Of a stretch of 64,000 nucleotides of DNA, positions 63,047-64,000 are shown piece by piece. The position numbers and the translations under genes are program-made. Every line of letters begins with the position of its first letter. The first letter of the stretch is position 1. The notes under the pieces were generated by a model. It was not told the DNA's origin, did not search any database, and saw nothing but the letters and a program-made list of their open reading frames with translations. This DNA comes from an uncultured Acetatifactor sp. (lineage in GTDB: Bacteria; Bacillota; Clostridia; Lachnospirales; Lachnospiraceae), in NCBI GenBank assembly GCA_934436245.1, contig CAKSAM010000006.1, positions 1-64,000 of the forward strand. Reading direction: 5' to 3'.

Positions 63047-63081
63047 AGCCGGAGCCTTGAAGCCGGAGCCTTGGCTCCGGC
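63047..63081 (+). repeat. Tandem 13-mer and hairpin between fruA and ptsH
   Basis: AGCCGGAGCCTTG occurs twice in tandem (63047 and 63061). The second copy pairs with GGCTCCGGC (63073-63081) in a perfect 9-bp stem with a very short loop; the first copy can compete for the same arm. No T-run follows, so it looks like an mRNA-processing or stability hairpin rather than a terminator. Confidence 0.6.
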
Positions 63082-63123
63082 ATTATGTGAAAAATATAGA
63101 TCAGAATAAGAAGGAGAAAAGAA

Positions 63124-63381
63124 ATGAAAGAATTTAAATATGTCATCACAGATCCCGAAGGCATCCATGCACGTCCTGCAGGAGAACTGGTAAAGGTGGC
63201 AAAGGAGTTCCAGAGTGCAATTACCCTGACCAAGGACGGCAAGACCGGAGACTGCAAGAGAATTTTCGGTATCATGGGTCTGGCTGTCAAGGCCGGCAAT
63301 GAAATCACCCTGACCTTTGACGGTGAGGATGAGGAAGCAGCTTACACAGCTGTTACCGAGTTTGTAAAAGCAAACCTCTAA
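63124..63381 (+). CDS. ptsH: HPr-family phosphocarrier protein lacking Ser46
   Basis: An 85-residue HPr of normal length. G-I-H15-A-R-P-A is the PEP-dependent phosphorylation site. At the regulatory site, Bacillus-type HPr reads K-S46-I-M-G; here it is K-R46-I-F-G, so HPr kinase could not phosphorylate it there. It would still pass phosphate from enzyme I to FruA. AAGGAG precedes the ATG. Encoded between fruA and ptsI. Confidence 0.93.
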   Translation: MKEFKYVITDPEGIHARPAGELVKVAKEFQSAITLTKDGKTGDCKRIFGIMGLAVKAGNEITLTFDGEDEEAAYTAVTEFVKANL

Positions 63382-63386
63382 GTAAT

Positions 63387-63458
63387 GTACATCATCGAGC
63401 TTTTAAGCGAGATGGTGTACAAAGTATACAAATCGAGTAGGAGCCAGCCTACTCGATT
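63387..63458 (+). promoter_or_regulatory. Two structured hairpins in the ptsH-ptsI spacer
   Basis: Hairpin 1: GTACATCATC (63387-63396) with GATGGTGTAC (63411-63420), an inner GCTT/AAGC stem, and a symmetric GA/GA internal loop. Hairpin 2: AATCGAGTAGG (63431-63441) with CCTACTCGATT (63448-63458), a perfect 11-bp stem. Neither is followed by a T-run. Confidence 0.6.
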
Positions 63459-63497
63459 ATGGCAGAAAATAATTACCATCAGGAGAGGAGAAAAGTC

Positions 63498-64000
63498 ATG
63501 GAAGTCTACCAGGGGAAAAGTGTATTCGGCGGAATTGCCATTGGCAGGATCAGTGTTCATAAAAAGGATGAGCAGCAGGTAAAGCGTGTGAAGATCGAGG
63601 ATCCCGACCGGGAGATCGAACGTTTCAGACAGGCAAAGCAGACAGCACTGGAACAGCTTCAGGGTCTGTATCAGAAAGCCTTGAAAGAAGTCGGAGAAGC
63701 CAATGCCGCTATTTTCGAGATCCATCAGATGATGCTGGAGGATGATGATTATAATGAATCCATTGAAAATATCATCCGCATGCAGCAGGTGAATGCCGAA
63801 TATGCCGTGGCTTCCACCGGAGATAACTTTGCACAGATGTTTGCTGCCATGGAAGATGACTATATGCGGGCCAGATCCGCAGATGTCAAGGATATTTCCG
63901 AACGGGTGTTAAACGTACTGGGCGGAGGTACTTCCGGCAGCATGGATGCTGAAGAACCTGTGATCATCGTGGCGGACGACCTGGCTCCCTCTGAGACAGT
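63498..64000 (+). CDS. ptsI: PTS enzyme I, N-terminal part (cut by window end)
   Basis: An open frame of 167 codons running off the end. It begins M-E-V-Y-Q-G-K-S-V-F-G-G-I-A-I-G-R-I, continues with the helical HPr-binding domain (A-I-F-E-I-H-Q-M-M-L-E-D) and reaches V-A-D-D-L-A-P-S-E-T, which in enzyme I lies shortly before the G-G-x-x-S-H phosphohistidine site. AGGAGAGGAG precedes the ATG. It transfers phosphate from PEP to HPr. Confidence 0.93.
   Translation, partial: MEVYQGKSVFGGIAIGRISVHKKDEQQVKRVKIEDPDREIERFRQAKQTALEQLQGLYQKALKEVGEANAAIFEIHQMMLEDDDYNESIENIIRMQQVNAEYAVASTGDNFAQMFAAMEDDYMRARSADVKDISERVLNVLGGGTSGSMDAEEPVIIVADDLAPSET

Noticed and set aside
1..64000. CRISPR arrays, tRNA, rRNA or complete insertion sequences
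   Set aside because: No regularly spaced direct repeats, cloverleaf genes, rRNA segments or transposase frames were found on either strand.

Overview
The window looks like a chromosomal segment of a spore-forming, Gram-positive clostridium, most likely a gut Lachnospiraceae. The evidence is a complete spoIIIAA-AH operon, the Firmicutes gene order asp23-nusB-xseA-xseB-ispA-dxs-tlyA-nadK-argR-recN, lipoproteins and a PTS fructose operon. No rRNA, tRNA, CRISPR array, transposase or integrase was found.

Region 1 (1-25.9 kb) is one continuous plus-strand block ending at a strong intrinsic terminator (25889-25920). It appears to be the 3' two thirds of an extracellular contractile injection system (eCIS) locus. 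It opens with a P2-gpI-like baseplate/tail protein. Next come a STAS anti-sigma antagonist, an orphan FtsE-like ATPase, a GCS2-type ligase-like protein, an amino-acid-type binding protein, a divergent DAACS carrier, a membrane SpoIIE-type phosphatase with a Cache-like sensor, an RsbW-like kinase, a GHKL ATPase membrane protein and an SH3 membrane protein. Two tandem AAA+ ATPases follow, one of the hallmarks that separates eCIS from plain tailocins. The 3' end is a cargo zone: a Cys-rich small protein, an ADP-ribosyltransferase with R / STS / Q-x-E residues, three large unrecognised proteins (two sharing a domain), and three paralogous two-domain GNAT-like proteins set between them. My reading is that an injection system and its effectors are controlled by a complete partner-switching module, possibly with amino-acid sensing. 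The structural sheath and tube genes must lie upstream of the window.

Region 2 (25.9-38.4 kb) holds mgtE, an AraC regulator divergent from an MFS carrier, nfo (endonuclease IV), and an AT-rich glycan-use locus (binding lipoprotein, two ABC permeases, AraC regulator, GH3 beta-xylosidase-like enzyme) without its own ABC ATPase. Several hairpin elements lie here.

Region 3 (38.4-60.0 kb) is core genome: trkH-trkA (minus strand), spoIIIAA-AH with a SigE-like promoter, deoB, prfC, a transglutaminase-like lipoprotein, then asp23 through recN. A 63-bp element with 13-bp inverted ends and perfect 8-bp flanking direct repeats sits just before prfC and looks like a MITE/REP insertion.

Region 4 (60.0-64.0 kb) is a fructose PTS operon, fruK-fruA-ptsH-ptsI (ptsI cut by the window end). 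It has a clear promoter, a candidate operator made of tandem 10-bp repeats, and structured intercistronic spacers. Its HPr has His15 but Arg in place of the regulatory Ser46.
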